The position numbers and the translations under genes were made by a program. The notes beneath the pieces were generated by a model, which made no database searches, had not been told where the DNA came from, and saw only the letters and a list, made by a program, of their open reading frames with translations. From assembly GCA_024709105.1 (NCBI GenBank), contig JANJXJ010000154.1, positions 1 to 56,259 of the forward strand: a DNA stretch of 56,259 bases, given 5' to 3'. This document shows positions 17,752 through 26,614 of this stretch, in pieces (position 1 is the first letter of the stretch; the number at the start of each line of letters is the position of its first letter). Origin of the DNA: Lentimicrobium sp. GTDB taxonomy: Bacteria > Bacteroidota > Bacteroidia > Bacteroidales > Lentimicrobiaceae.

Positions 17752-20166
17752 ATGTCATTGCTCTTAAACTATCTTAAGTCTGCCATCCGCAACATCTCCA
17801 GGCTAAGGATGCATTCGGTAATCAACATCACCGGATTAAGCATAGGTTTTACTGGTTTTATAATTATTATGCTGTATGTGAATGACGAAAAATCATATGA
17901 CCGTCATCACAGCAACGCTGAAAGAATTTACAGGGTATTAAACATAAGTGATTTTGAGGGAGTAGCCGAACGCTCGGTAAGTTGTCCTGCGCCGCTTGGC
18001 CCGACAGTAATGCAGGAATATCCTCATTTGATTGCCAACATGACCAGGGTTTATAACGATTGGTCGGCAGAATATTTTGTAGAATCGGGCGAAAAAGGTT
18101 TCAGGGAAAAGCGGTTCTTTTTTGTTGATTCGACATTTACCTCTGTATTTGATGTAGAGTTTATTTCGGGTGAAAGCAGGCAGGCATTGGAAAAGCCTTT
18201 TACAGCTGTTCTTACGGAATCAACTGCCAGGAGGTATTTCGGGAATGATGATCCGATTGGAAAAGTTATAAAAATGGAAGGAAGAGTAAATCTCACAATC
18301 ACAGCAGTTATTGCAGATACACCTCCTCAGTCTCACTTTTCGTATGATATTCTGGTTTCAATGTCAACCCTGAGAATGCTATGGGGAGGAAACATGCCCA
18401 AAACCTGGGTTTATAATCCATTCTGGACTTATTTATTATTGCAGCCCGGTGTTGATGCCGGAGAGCTTGATAAACAACTTCCGTCGTTTGTTCAAAAATA
18501 TTTTTATGATGCAGAAAAGGATCATGTAACTCTTGGGCTTCAAGCGCTTACTGATATACATTTAAAATCGGATCTCGATTATGAAATTGAGCCAAACGGG
18601 AAAATAGGCTACGTTAGAATATTGATTTTTGTTGCTGCATTCATACTTTTAATAGCTGTAATCAATTATGTTAATCTTTCCACAGCATTTGCAATCAGGC
18701 GTTCCCGGGAGACAGCCATACGAAAGGTTTCGGGGGCTACCAAACTGCAGCTGGTAGTGCAATTTCTGGGAGAGTCATTGCTGATGTCCTTTCTTGCCAT
18801 GGTTATTTCACTGGCACTGATAGAGTTACTTTTGCCCATGTTTAACAGCTTTGCGCACAAAAGCATTGACTCGTCTATTATATATAGCTATGCAATTATG
18901 CCCGATATACTTCTGCTTTGGTTACTAACAGGGCTTTTATCTGGTGTTTATCCGGCTATATTTCAGGCGGGATTCAATACATTGCGGGTACTTAAGGGAC
19001 GCAGCAACCAGAGCAGTAATGCTTTTGCACGAAAAGCACTGGTGGTGGTACAGTTTACGCTATCTATTACTCTAATTACTTCAAGTATGATGGCGTTTGA
19101 TCAGCTGGCTTTTTTACGAAAAGCTGATCTGGGGTTCAGAAAAGAAAATATAGTAATGATACCTGTTAAAAGATCACCGGTAACAGCCAAATATGAGTCA
19201 TTTCGGGATGAGTTGCTGAAGCTGTCGGGAGTTGAAGGAGTTACTGCGGTAGATTATATCCCCGGTGTAGACCATAATAACCATGAATTCAGACCAGAAG
19301 GATATCCTGATGATAAATGGCAGTTTTATCCGGCGCTGGTTGTTCGTGATGATTTTTTAAAAGTATTTGACATAAAGATTGTAGCCGGCAGAGATTATGT
19401 AAAAGGGAGCAAAACCGACCCTATGGAAGCAATTCTTATCAATGAAGCCATGGTCAAACATCTGGGGTGGAAATCAAATGAGGATGCCCTGGGAAAAAGA
19501 TTCCACAGCAGAATTGGGAACGAAAAGGTTGCAGGGGTTTTCAGAAATTTTAATGCCACTTCTCTGCATGCTGCTGCTGCCCCGTTGGTGCTGAATGTAA
19601 AAGAAGATCCCCGAGAAATAGCTGTGTTTACAAATTTTGTTGCTGTGCGAATGTCACCGGGAAAGACCGAAGAAGTATTAAATAAGATTGAAAAAGTCTG
19701 GCTGGAGTTTTCTCCCGGAAGGCCATTTGTTCATTCATTACTTTCAAGCGACCTGAATAAGTTATACCGGGAAGAAGAATATCTGGGTCAGGTTTCTGCT
19801 GTATTGTCGCTTTTAACCATTGTAGTTGCGGCTATCGGATTGTTTGGGTTGGTGTCATTTATGGCGATGCAGAGAACCCACGAAATTGGAATTCGCAAAG
19901 TTCTCGGAGCGTCGGTTTCCAGTCTGATTGCGCTTATTTCTTCGGGGTTTGTAAGGTTGGTATTGCTTAGTATTTTGCTGGCATTGCCGCTTTCGTGGTA
20001 TGTAGTAGACCGATGGTTTGAAAATTTTGCATACCGAACCGATTTTAAATGGCAGTATTTGATTGCAGCTGGCCTGTTGTCGCTTCTGATTACTTTTATG
20101 ATTACACTCTTCAAAGCCAGGGGAGCAGCTATGCAGAACCCGGCGGTCACCTTGAAATACGAGTGA
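17752..20166 (+). CDS. ABC transporter permease, FtsX/MacB type (first copy)
   Basis: This permease has 804 residues from the ATG at 17752. That start is chosen because MSLLLNYLKSAIRNISR aligns with the start of the paralogue next door; a longer frame from 17698 adds an unlikely polar leader. Architecture is the duplicated MacB form: a transmembrane helix at about 20-42, a periplasmic MacB_PCD domain, an FtsX block of three helices around 285-410, a helix near 430, a second periplasmic domain, and a final FtsX block (about 675-795). The motif GIRKVLGASV near the end is diagnostic. Such pairs usually export lipids, peptides or drugs, or transmit force to envelope enzymes, with a separate ATPase. 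No ATPase gene is adjacent. Confidence 0.88.
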   Translation: MSLLLNYLKSAIRNISRLRMHSVINITGLSIGFTGFIIIMLYVNDEKSYDRHHSNAERIYRVLNISDFEGVAERSVSCPAPLGPTVMQEYPHLIANMTRVYNDWSAEYFVESGEKGFREKRFFFVDSTFTSVFDVEFISGESRQALEKPFTAVLTESTARRYFGNDDPIGKVIKMEGRVNLTITAVIADTPPQSHFSYDILVSMSTLRMLWGGNMPKTWVYNPFWTYLLLQPGVDAGELDKQLPSFVQKYFYDAEKDHVTLGLQALTDIHLKSDLDYEIEPNGKIGYVRILIFVAAFILLIAVINYVNLSTAFAIRRSRETAIRKVSGATKLQLVVQFLGESLLMSFLAMVISLALIELLLPMFNSFAHKSIDSSIIYSYAIMPDILLLWLLTGLLSGVYPAIFQAGFNTLRVLKGRSNQSSNAFARKALVVVQFTLSITLITSSMMAFDQLAFLRKADLGFRKENIVMIPVKRSPVTAKYESFRDELLKLSGVEGVTAVDYIPGVDHNNHEFRPEGYPDDKWQFYPALVVRDDFLKVFDIKIVAGRDYVKGSKTDPMEAILINEAMVKHLGWKSNEDALGKRFHSRIGNEKVAGVFRNFNATSLHAAAAPLVLNVKEDPREIAVFTNFVAVRMSPGKTEEVLNKIEKVWLEFSPGRPFVHSLLSSDLNKLYREEEYLGQVSAVLSLLTIVVAAIGLFGLVSFMAMQRTHEIGIRKVLGASVSSLIALISSGFVRLVLLSILLALPLSWYVVDRWFENFAYRTDFKWQYLIAAGLLSLLITFMITLFKARGAAMQNPAVTLKYE

Positions 20167-20208
20167 TGATGTTTCAATCTGTTTCCTTTCACTTCAAAAC
20201 AAAAACCT

Positions 20209-22629
20209 ATGGTCGGGAATTATTTTAAGAGTGCCTACCGGAATTTCAGCCGCAACAAAGGCTATTCCCTTATCAATATCCTGGGCTTTTCGCTGGGGAT
20301 AACTTCAGCAATTTTTATATTGTTGTACATTAATGATGAGTTGGGTTACGACAAGCACTTCCCTGAATACGAGCGCATCTACAGGATGGAAGGCGATTTT
20401 ACCATTAACAACAAACATGATAGATTCGCTATCAGCTCAATGGCAATGGGGCCAGCATTAAAACTGGAAATGCCCGAAGTAGATATGTATTGTCGTTTTA
20501 ACTACAACGACAACATGATTTTGAGATATGGTGAAAAGGAGTTTATTGAAAAAGCTGCCTATTTCGCTGATTCTTCTGCAGCTTTGATGTTTTCGCTGCG
20601 CTTTACGGAAGGCTCTCCCGAAAAGTCACTCAACGAGCCATTCACCATGATCATGAGCAGGAAACAAGCTGAAAAGTACTTTGGCAGCGAACCGGCTTAT
20701 GGCAAGACCGTTATTACTGGAAATGGACGAAGCTATAAAATAACCGGTGTATTTGAGGATTTGCCCGATAATACGCATATGAAATTTGATATACTGTTGT
20801 CGATGGAAACCCTGGCTACCATTTTCGGCGCAGAGCGTTTCCGAAGCCTCGAGCCAGGTGCATTCTGGAATGTAAACTCATTTACGTTTATTTTGCTGAA
20901 CGATAATGCAACCATTGGTCAGGTTATGGATAAATTCCCTGACTTGTATAACAAATACATGAAAGAAATAGGTGACCAGATCAATGCATCGTTTCAACTT
21001 ATGGCTACCCGTATTGATAAGGTTCACCTTACTTCGAAACTTGCAGCAGATCTGCCTACAGGAAATATGGCCTATATTTATGTATTTGGCATAGTAGCTG
21101 TTTTTATTTTGTTGCTTGCAGCAATCAACTATATGAATCTGGCCACTGCCCGTGCAGCCAACAGGGCACGCGAAGTAGGACTGCGCAAAGTTGTTGGTGC
21201 CAATCGCGGACAACTGGCCTGGCAGTTTCTGAGCGAAAGTATATTGTTGTCGGTTGCTTCATTTGTCATTTCACTGGGATTGATGCAATTATTGCTTCCG
21301 CTTTTTAATGATATTTCAGGCAAACAACTTGCTTTTAGTTTTATTGATGATTCAGGGATTTTTTCAGGAATATTAGGCATTGCACTATTTACCGGGTTGG
21401 TTTCAGGGATTTATCCGGCGTTGTTCCTATCCTCCTTTCAGCCAGCTCTTGTGCTAAAGGGCAAGCTGCAAACAGGCAGAAAAAGCCCCTGGCTCAGAAA
21501 AGGATTGGTTACATTTCAACTTTTTATTTCGGTGGTGATGATTACAGGTACCATTATGGTTTACCAGCAATTAAATTATCTGAGAAAAGCTGATGTTGGT
21601 TTTGAAAAAGAGAATGTGATGGTTCTGGAAATCCAGGACACTGCCTTCAGAAGAAAAGCTGAAACTTTCAGGCTGGAATTGCTGCAAAATCCCGATATCA
21701 GCAATGCAAGCCTGTCATTCGGAATACCGGGAGGCAGAAACGGAATACAGGTAATGAGGGTTGAAAAGGAAAACAAAATGCAGGAGTATGCTTTGAACCT
21801 GATTCCCTGTGACTATAATTTCCTGGATTTGCTAAAAATTGAACTGGTGCAGGGGAGGAACTTCAGCAAGGAAATGGGGTCGGATAAGCAGGAAGCTGTA
21901 ATTATTAATCAGGCTGCTGCCCGCGAACTGGGCTGGGGTGAAGAGGCGCTTGGTAAGAAAATCCACTATAATTTTGAGCTTGATGGAACAGGGGGCAGAA
22001 TGATGAAGGTGATAGGAGTGGTTAAAGATTTTCATTACAGGTCGCTTCACAACAAAGTGGAGCCTATGATTTTGTTTATCCCCGATTTTCAAATGAATTT
22101 GCTCTCCATAAGGCTTAAACCTGGCGCAGAAAACAGAGCCATTGAATTTATCAGGGAAAAATGGGAGAGCTCCGGAGCCAACAGGCCTTTTGATTATTAT
22201 TTCCTGGAAAAGGAATATAACAATCAGTATGCTGCTGAGAGCAATTTGAGCAAGGTTTTTTCTATTTTTGCCATCCTCTCCATATTTATAGCCTTACTGG
22301 GATTGGTAGGTTTGTCGTCGTTCTCAGCAATGCAGCGCACCAAAGAGATTGGCATAAGAAAGGTACTTGGTGCCTCTGTGCAGACTATTGTAGGAATGTT
22401 TTATCGCGAGTCATTTATTTTGGTGGCTATTGCTTTTGCATTAGCTGTCCCGGTTTCATGGTTTTTCCTCAGTCAATGGCTCGATAATTTTGCATATCAT
22501 GTTTCACTCAACTGGCTGGTATTTGCTGTGTCTGGAATAATTGCACTGCTGGTGACTGTTTTGTCGGTGAGTTTCCACTCCATAAAGGCTGCAACTGCCA
22601 ACCCGGTAAACGCAATTAAATATGAATAA
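20209..22629 (+). CDS. ABC transporter permease, FtsX/MacB type (second copy)
   Basis: The 806-residue paralogue of the preceding gene starts 42 bases after it. The N-terminal helix follows MVGNYFKSAYRNFSRNKG. The periplasmic domain carries the usual 'YRM' and 'FGSEPAYGKTV' elements. The central FtsX block includes ANRAREVGLRKVVGANRGQL, and the C-terminal block contains MQRTKEIGIRKVLGAS. Both GxRKVxGA motifs, which contact the ATPase in MacB-like systems, are intact in both copies, so a functional ATPase partner is expected elsewhere in the genome. The two genes may form a heterodimeric transporter. Confidence 0.88.
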   Translation: MVGNYFKSAYRNFSRNKGYSLINILGFSLGITSAIFILLYINDELGYDKHFPEYERIYRMEGDFTINNKHDRFAISSMAMGPALKLEMPEVDMYCRFNYNDNMILRYGEKEFIEKAAYFADSSAALMFSLRFTEGSPEKSLNEPFTMIMSRKQAEKYFGSEPAYGKTVITGNGRSYKITGVFEDLPDNTHMKFDILLSMETLATIFGAERFRSLEPGAFWNVNSFTFILLNDNATIGQVMDKFPDLYNKYMKEIGDQINASFQLMATRIDKVHLTSKLAADLPTGNMAYIYVFGIVAVFILLLAAINYMNLATARAANRAREVGLRKVVGANRGQLAWQFLSESILLSVASFVISLGLMQLLLPLFNDISGKQLAFSFIDDSGIFSGILGIALFTGLVSGIYPALFLSSFQPALVLKGKLQTGRKSPWLRKGLVTFQLFISVVMITGTIMVYQQLNYLRKADVGFEKENVMVLEIQDTAFRRKAETFRLELLQNPDISNASLSFGIPGGRNGIQVMRVEKENKMQEYALNLIPCDYNFLDLLKIELVQGRNFSKEMGSDKQEAVIINQAAARELGWGEEALGKKIHYNFELDGTGGRMMKVIGVVKDFHYRSLHNKVEPMILFIPDFQMNLLSIRLKPGAENRAIEFIREKWESSGANRPFDYYFLEKEYNNQYAAESNLSKVFSIFAILSIFIALLGLVGLSSFSAMQRTKEIGIRKVLGASVQTIVGMFYRESFILVAIAFALAVPVSWFFLSQWLDNFAYHVSLNWLVFAVSGIIALLVTVLSVSFHSIKAATANPVNAIKYE

Positions 22630-22656
22630 AATTCTAACCCCTTAAATTAAAACACC

Positions 22657-23103
22657 ATGAAAAATTTAACTGCTGCTCTTTTGTTGTTTTTTGTTGCATT
22701 TTGTGCCCGGATTGTAATTGCGCAGGAGAATGCAGATGAAGCAATGATTAAGGAAGTAATTAACAAGGCCTATATTGAAGGCATTCAAAATCAGGGAAAT
22801 ATTGAGGATATCAGAAATGGGTTTCATCCCGGATTTGATTTGCTGATGATGCGAAACAACAGCCTTTCGAAATTACCTATCTATACCTGGCTTGAAACCA
22901 TAGAAAGAAGAAAGGCAGAAAACCCTTCAGGGCCTGCAGCCAAAACTTCAGTAAAATTTTTAATGATTGACATTACCGGAAACGCTGCTGTGGCCAAAAT
23001 TGAACTCCACCGGGAAGAGAAGCTTATTTTTACCGATTACCTTTCGCTTTATCGGTTTGAAGAAGGCTGGAAAATTGTAAGCAAAATCTATTATCAGCAC
23101 TAA
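22657..23103 (+). CDS. exported NTF2-like (Lumazine_bd_2-type) protein
   Basis: A 148-residue protein with a signal peptide (1-22, ending ARIVIAQ) followed by an NTF2-like cone. Family signs are helix 1 (EAMIKEVINKAYIEG), the HPGFDLLMM strand, LPIYTWLETIERRKAE and the closing GWKIVSKIYYQH. These proteins bind small ligands or act in nuclear-transport-factor-like enzyme folds; no catalytic residues can be named. It lies 27 bases after the second permease and before a terminator, so it is likely the last gene of that operon and may be a periplasmic partner. Confidence 0.82.
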   Translation: MKNLTAALLLFFVAFCARIVIAQENADEAMIKEVINKAYIEGIQNQGNIEDIRNGFHPGFDLLMMRNNSLSKLPIYTWLETIERRKAENPSGPAAKTSVKFLMIDITGNAAVAKIELHREEKLIFTDYLSLYRFEEGWKIVSKIYYQH

Positions 23104-23125
23104 ATCTATAATGCCTTCTGCCAAT

Positions 23126-23159
23126 AACAGGGATCTGAAAATCAGGCCCCTGTTTTTTT
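23126..23159 (+). terminator. rho-independent terminator after the permease operon
   Basis: AACAGGG (23126-23132) pairs with CCCTGTT (23147/23148-23153) with an inner ATCTGA/TCAGG extension, followed by a run of seven T. It overlaps the last bases of the convergent dihydrouridine synthase gene and may serve both sides. Confidence 0.8.
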
Positions 23160-24162
23160 ATTCCTGAAAATCAGAATTTTTCAGATATCCGGATGTAATT
23201 GAAATGGCTTCTGTCGCGGTTTTGGTTTCCATAAGCTGCGCTCTTAGAGCGGCAGCGCCATCGAAACCATGTACATAAATTTTAAAGAACCGCTTTAGAA
23301 TATTGTAGTTTTTTGAAGACTCCCAGGTATTTTCGAACAATTGTACATGCTTGAGCAGCAAGCTGAGTTTTTGTTTAATGGAAGGAGTTTTCACATCAGG
23401 ATTGAAAAACCAGGGATCAGAAAAAATTCCTCTTCCTGTCATGGCTCCATCAGCTCCGGAATATTTTATAAGCTCAATACCATGGCTATAATTGCTAACA
23501 TCACCGTTGCCAATTATTTTTACCGGGATATTGGATTTGTTTCTTATCTCAACAGCGGTTTTTACATGGTTCCAGTCAGCAGGTTTTTCTGACATCATCT
23601 TCTGAGTGCGGGCATGAAGTGTTATTGCGGAAAGGTTACATGATAAAAGGTGAGATATCCATTCTTCAGTAATATGCTGTTTAATGCCGGTTCTGGTTTT
23701 TACACTTACGGGTAATGAGCTGCCTTCAGCAGTTGCCTGAATAATTTCACTTACAAGCTGGTTTTGCCCGATAAGTGCAGAACACGCACCTTGTTTTACA
23801 ATCTTAGCTGCCGGGCAGCCCATGTTAATATCAATGCCATCAAATCCCCCAAGTTCAGAAATAAGTTTGGAGGCCTGATTAAACTTTTCCGGGTCATTGC
23901 CCCAAATCTGAGCAACAAGACGAGTATTTGTGTTTTTTAGCAGTTTTTGTTCAGTGTCATTTATATACAATCTGTGCATAACCGCATCTCTGCCTTTGGG
24001 ATGGCACAACCCATCCACCGAAACAAATTCTGTGAACATAATCTGAATTTTCCCGGGGGATGAGCAGGACAGGACTATCTCTCTGAAGACAGTGTCCGTT
24101 ACGTCTTCCATGGGTGCCAAAACAAAAACAGGAGTACTTAACTCCTTCCAGAAATCGTACAC
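23158..24162 (-). CDS. dus: tRNA-dihydrouridine synthase
   Basis: The 334-residue FMN-dependent TIM barrel starts with a GTG at 24162; there is an in-frame stop a few codons upstream and no ATG between. Diagnostic motifs are VLAPMEDVTD (14-23), FTEFVSVDGL, VAQIWGNDPEKF, DINMGCPAAKIVKQGACSAL with the catalytic Cys127, VKTRTGI, ITLHARTQ and GADGAMTGRGIFSDPWFF. It reduces uridine to dihydrouridine in the D-loop of tRNA. It is shorter at the C-terminus than some Dus proteins but complete. The TetR-like gene lies 77 bases upstream in the same direction. Confidence 0.93.
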   Translation of the reverse strand: MYDFWKELSTPVFVLAPMEDVTDTVFREIVLSCSSPGKIQIMFTEFVSVDGLCHPKGRDAVMHRLYINDTEQKLLKNTNTRLVAQIWGNDPEKFNQASKLISELGGFDGIDINMGCPAAKIVKQGACSALIGQNQLVSEIIQATAEGSSLPVSVKTRTGIKQHITEEWISHLLSCNLSAITLHARTQKMMSEKPADWNHVKTAVEIRNKSNIPVKIIGNGDVSNYSHGIELIKYSGADGAMTGRGIFSDPWFFNPDVKTPSIKQKLSLLLKHVQLFENTWESSKNYNILKRFFKIYVHGFDGAAALRAQLMETKTATEAISITSGYLKNSDFQE

Positions 24163-24239
24163 AAGTTTGGAATTTGCTGGCTAAAACAACAGAAATTATC
24201 AGAATGTTCGGAATGTACAGAGCTAAAACCCTGAAAGGT

Positions 24240-24857
24240 TCAGCACATTTTATAGTTTTTCCTTAGCTTTTTGTAGTGTCTGAGACCTTCATCATTGGCT
24301 ATGCCTCTTATAAAGTTATCTATCATTACATCATACAAAACTTTAAAGGAAAAGCCTTCGGAAGGAAAAAATGCGGGATTATGGAGGTCGAGCAATCTGC
24401 TGATATAGAGCCTGGCAAGTAGTTCAATACTCAGGTCTTCGCGGTAAATTCCCTGCCTGATTCCCTTTTCGATGTTGATTTTCATTTTCATTGAGATAAA
24501 ATCAACCCGCTGCTCTATATGATTGTGATATATTTCAGGATATAAATCTTTAAGGTCGGTGGTAAAGGATGGTGACAATTCGAGGAAGCGGTTGCTCATT
24601 TCCTGACTCACAATCATCAGGATTTCGATGGCGTTGGTATCTTCGAAATTATTTTCATCAAAAATTGATTTGAATGATTCTCTTTCAAATTCAAGAACGC
24701 GTTCAACCAGTTTAGCCTCATTGGGGAAAAGTGTAAGAAGTTCATTCTCCGGCATGTTGAGAAAACTTCCAAGGTTGTGAATGTTCAGCTTTTTAATGCC
24801 CGATTTCAGGATAAATTCCCTTGCTCCGGAAAGGATAATTCGCAGTTTGTCGCCCAT
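24240..24857 (-). CDS. TetR/AcrR-like transcriptional regulator
   Basis: The 205-residue all-helical protein has an N-terminal helix-turn-helix of the TetR type: a helix ILSGAREFILKSG, then IKKLNIHNLGSFLNMPENELLTLFPN where a regular TetR reads 'T...IA...GVS.GTLY.YF..K'. The match is degenerate but the spacing is right. The C-terminal domain (about 60-205) is a typical TetR ligand/dimer bundle with SIELLARLYISRL. It is preceded on its strand by a TAAATTCG element (24897-24904), a common variant of the -7 box. The target is unknown; neighbours include Dus downstream and the sialidase-fold gene upstream. Confidence 0.75.
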   Translation of the reverse strand: MGDKLRIILSGAREFILKSGIKKLNIHNLGSFLNMPENELLTLFPNEAKLVERVLEFERESFKSIFDENNFEDTNAIEILMIVSQEMSNRFLELSPSFTTDLKDLYPEIYHNHIEQRVDFISMKMKINIEKGIRQGIYREDLSIELLARLYISRLLDLHNPAFFPSEGFSFKVLYDVMIDNFIRGIANDEGLRHYKKLRKNYKMC

Positions 24858-24953
24858 TCAGCAATAATAAGTTAAAACACTTTTTTCTTTTGGCTGCGAA
24901 TTTACAAAAAATTAATAATCAAAGAATCACAGGTGCCTTAGCAACCATTATAA

Positions 24954-26510
24954 TCATGGAGAATAAACTATCTTTCTGGTTTGTAATCCATCAGGAGTTT
25001 CTATTTTAAGAATATAAACGCCATGCTTAAGTTTATAATTGACAGCATCAACGTAATGGGTGTATTTTCCTGCTTCAAGATATTGATTATCAACAAAAAT
25101 ACATATTATTCGACCTGCAACATCGTGCAGTGTAATACTTATTTTAGTTAAATCGTGCAGTTTATAAGAAAACGCAGTACTCCGGTTAAAGGGGTTTGGC
25201 CAGGAATTTATCGGTGCAATCGGAGCAGATATTCTTGTCTCATCAGATACAACAGACGAAATATCAATAATTGCAGTATAAATACTCAATTGGTTCTGAT
25301 GTAATCTTGTCCAAACGGGTCTAACAACATCGTTGATTGCAGAGATATTGGTATAATCACCAAAAAATACGGATTCAACCGGTATAAAAGGAGATTCGCT
25401 GATTTTAAAATTGGTAAATGAGTTTCCGCCATCTTCAGAGAGTGCCAGAAAAACATCAGTTTGGTTGTCATTGTAATTGCGGCGATCATAATAAACAATC
25501 CAGATTTTTCCGTTTACAGGGTCAACGGTCATCCAACTAAAGAATTGCTGCTTCCCGGGTTCATCATTATTGACTCTTATTCGTTCAGACCAGGAGTTTC
25601 CCCCATCAGTTGATTTCACTAGCCAGACATCAGTATCATTTGCGCCATTGCGCTGATCGGTCCAGTTTACATAAATAGTTCCTTTGTGGGGGCTGCTGCT
25701 CAGGTCGCAGGCTGTAACCGGTAATCCGTTGCATCTCATAATTCCCGGCACATCAAAATCCCAGCCACCAGGCTGATCACTGATAAAGATATCGTTATCA
25801 AGCCAGGTTTCACCACCATCAAGGGATCTGTCGAACAGGATTCCTTCAGGTCCGGCCCATGCAACATAAATTTGCCCTTCGGGTCCTATGGCTGGCACAG
25901 CTCCTTCCACAGTATTGTCGCTGTCAATGCAGTCGCCGGCTATTTTATTCAGGCGCAGGGGTTCGGTCCATGTATCGCCGCGGTCATATGATTTTGAAAA
26001 CCGGATAATGGAACTGTCAGCGGGGTTTGCGCTTCCATAGTTGTCAAACTGAGTCCAGGTAACATATATGTGGTTATTTTTCGGGTCAATGGCTACCCAT
26101 TCTTTATCCTGGGCTTTTGTGCCATTGAGGCCGATTCCGGTGCCATCAGTCCAGGTAACTGTAAAATCATCGGTACGCTGACAAACAATTCTGTCAATCC
26201 ATGAAGCCCCTATTGGATTTGACAAATGGAAGAAATAAAAGCTGCCGCTAGTGTCAACTGCTATACACGGGTCGCCCCAAACCCCGAGCTGAGGTGAAAA
26301 AAGCCTGTTGTTTTGCCAGGTATTTCCTGCATCATCAGAATAATAATAGTTGTCTAAATTAGCTCCCGCCACCATTTGATTGGTATTTTTGGGATTAATG
26401 GCTATGGAAGGTTCGTTGGGGTTGCGTTGATTGCCAAGCATTACATTAATATGTTGAGCGCTTGACGATAATGCAATTGTAAAAAACAGAAAAACAGAGA
26501 GTAATTTCAT
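24954..26510 (-). CDS. secreted sialidase-fold (BNR-repeat) protein with T9SS sorting domain
   Basis: The 518-residue protein has a signal peptide (1-18, ending SSSAQ). The body is a six-bladed beta-propeller of the sialidase/exo-alpha type. Asp-box (S-x-D-x-G-x-T-W) copies read YSDDAGNTWQ, KSYDRGDTWTE, RSLDGGETWLD, KSTDGGNSWSE and ALSEDGGNSFT. No obvious catalytic Arg-triad can be assigned, so it need not be a sialidase. The final 80 residues are a type A T9SS sorting domain (NSWPNPFNRST ... KISITLHDVAGR ... GVYILKIET). It is therefore exported through the type IX system and anchored or released at the surface. Confidence 0.9.
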   Translation of the reverse strand: MKLLSVFLFFTIALSSSAQHINVMLGNQRNPNEPSIAINPKNTNQMVAGANLDNYYYSDDAGNTWQNNRLFSPQLGVWGDPCIAVDTSGSFYFFHLSNPIGASWIDRIVCQRTDDFTVTWTDGTGIGLNGTKAQDKEWVAIDPKNNHIYVTWTQFDNYGSANPADSSIIRFSKSYDRGDTWTEPLRLNKIAGDCIDSDNTVEGAVPAIGPEGQIYVAWAGPEGILFDRSLDGGETWLDNDIFISDQPGGWDFDVPGIMRCNGLPVTACDLSSSPHKGTIYVNWTDQRNGANDTDVWLVKSTDGGNSWSERIRVNNDEPGKQQFFSWMTVDPVNGKIWIVYYDRRNYNDNQTDVFLALSEDGGNSFTNFKISESPFIPVESVFFGDYTNISAINDVVRPVWTRLHQNQLSIYTAIIDISSVVSDETRISAPIAPINSWPNPFNRSTAFSYKLHDLTKISITLHDVAGRIICIFVDNQYLEAGKYTHYVDAVNYKLKHGVYILKIETPDGLQTRKIVYSP

Positions 26511-26530
26511 GTTGCAGTTGTAAAGTATGT

Positions 26531-26538
26531 CAAATGTA
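26531..26538 (-). promoter_or_regulatory. -7 element of the sialidase-fold gene
   Basis: The minus strand reads TACATTTG, matching TAnnTTTG, 20 bases before the ATG at 26510. It shares a short divergent spacer with the symporter promoter. Confidence 0.5.
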
Positions 26539-26579
26539 GGGAAATATCCATTTAATTATTGATTATGCCAGTGATTATG

Positions 26580-26587
26580 TAAGTTTG
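26580..26587 (+). promoter_or_regulatory. -7 element of the symporter gene, decides its start
   Basis: TAAGTTTG matches TAnnTTTG, with a TTG at 26559-26561 (18-base spacer) as the -33 element. Transcription would begin near 26593, so the upstream in-frame ATG at 26585 is excluded and the ATG at 26615 is used. Confidence 0.6.
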
Positions 26588-26614
26588 CAGAATCATACTT
26601 TAATTATCAGACTA

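Noticed and set aside
24954-26510. Calling the Asp-box protein a true sialidase
   Set aside because: The propeller and Asp-boxes are clear but the arginine triad and catalytic Tyr/Glu could not be identified.
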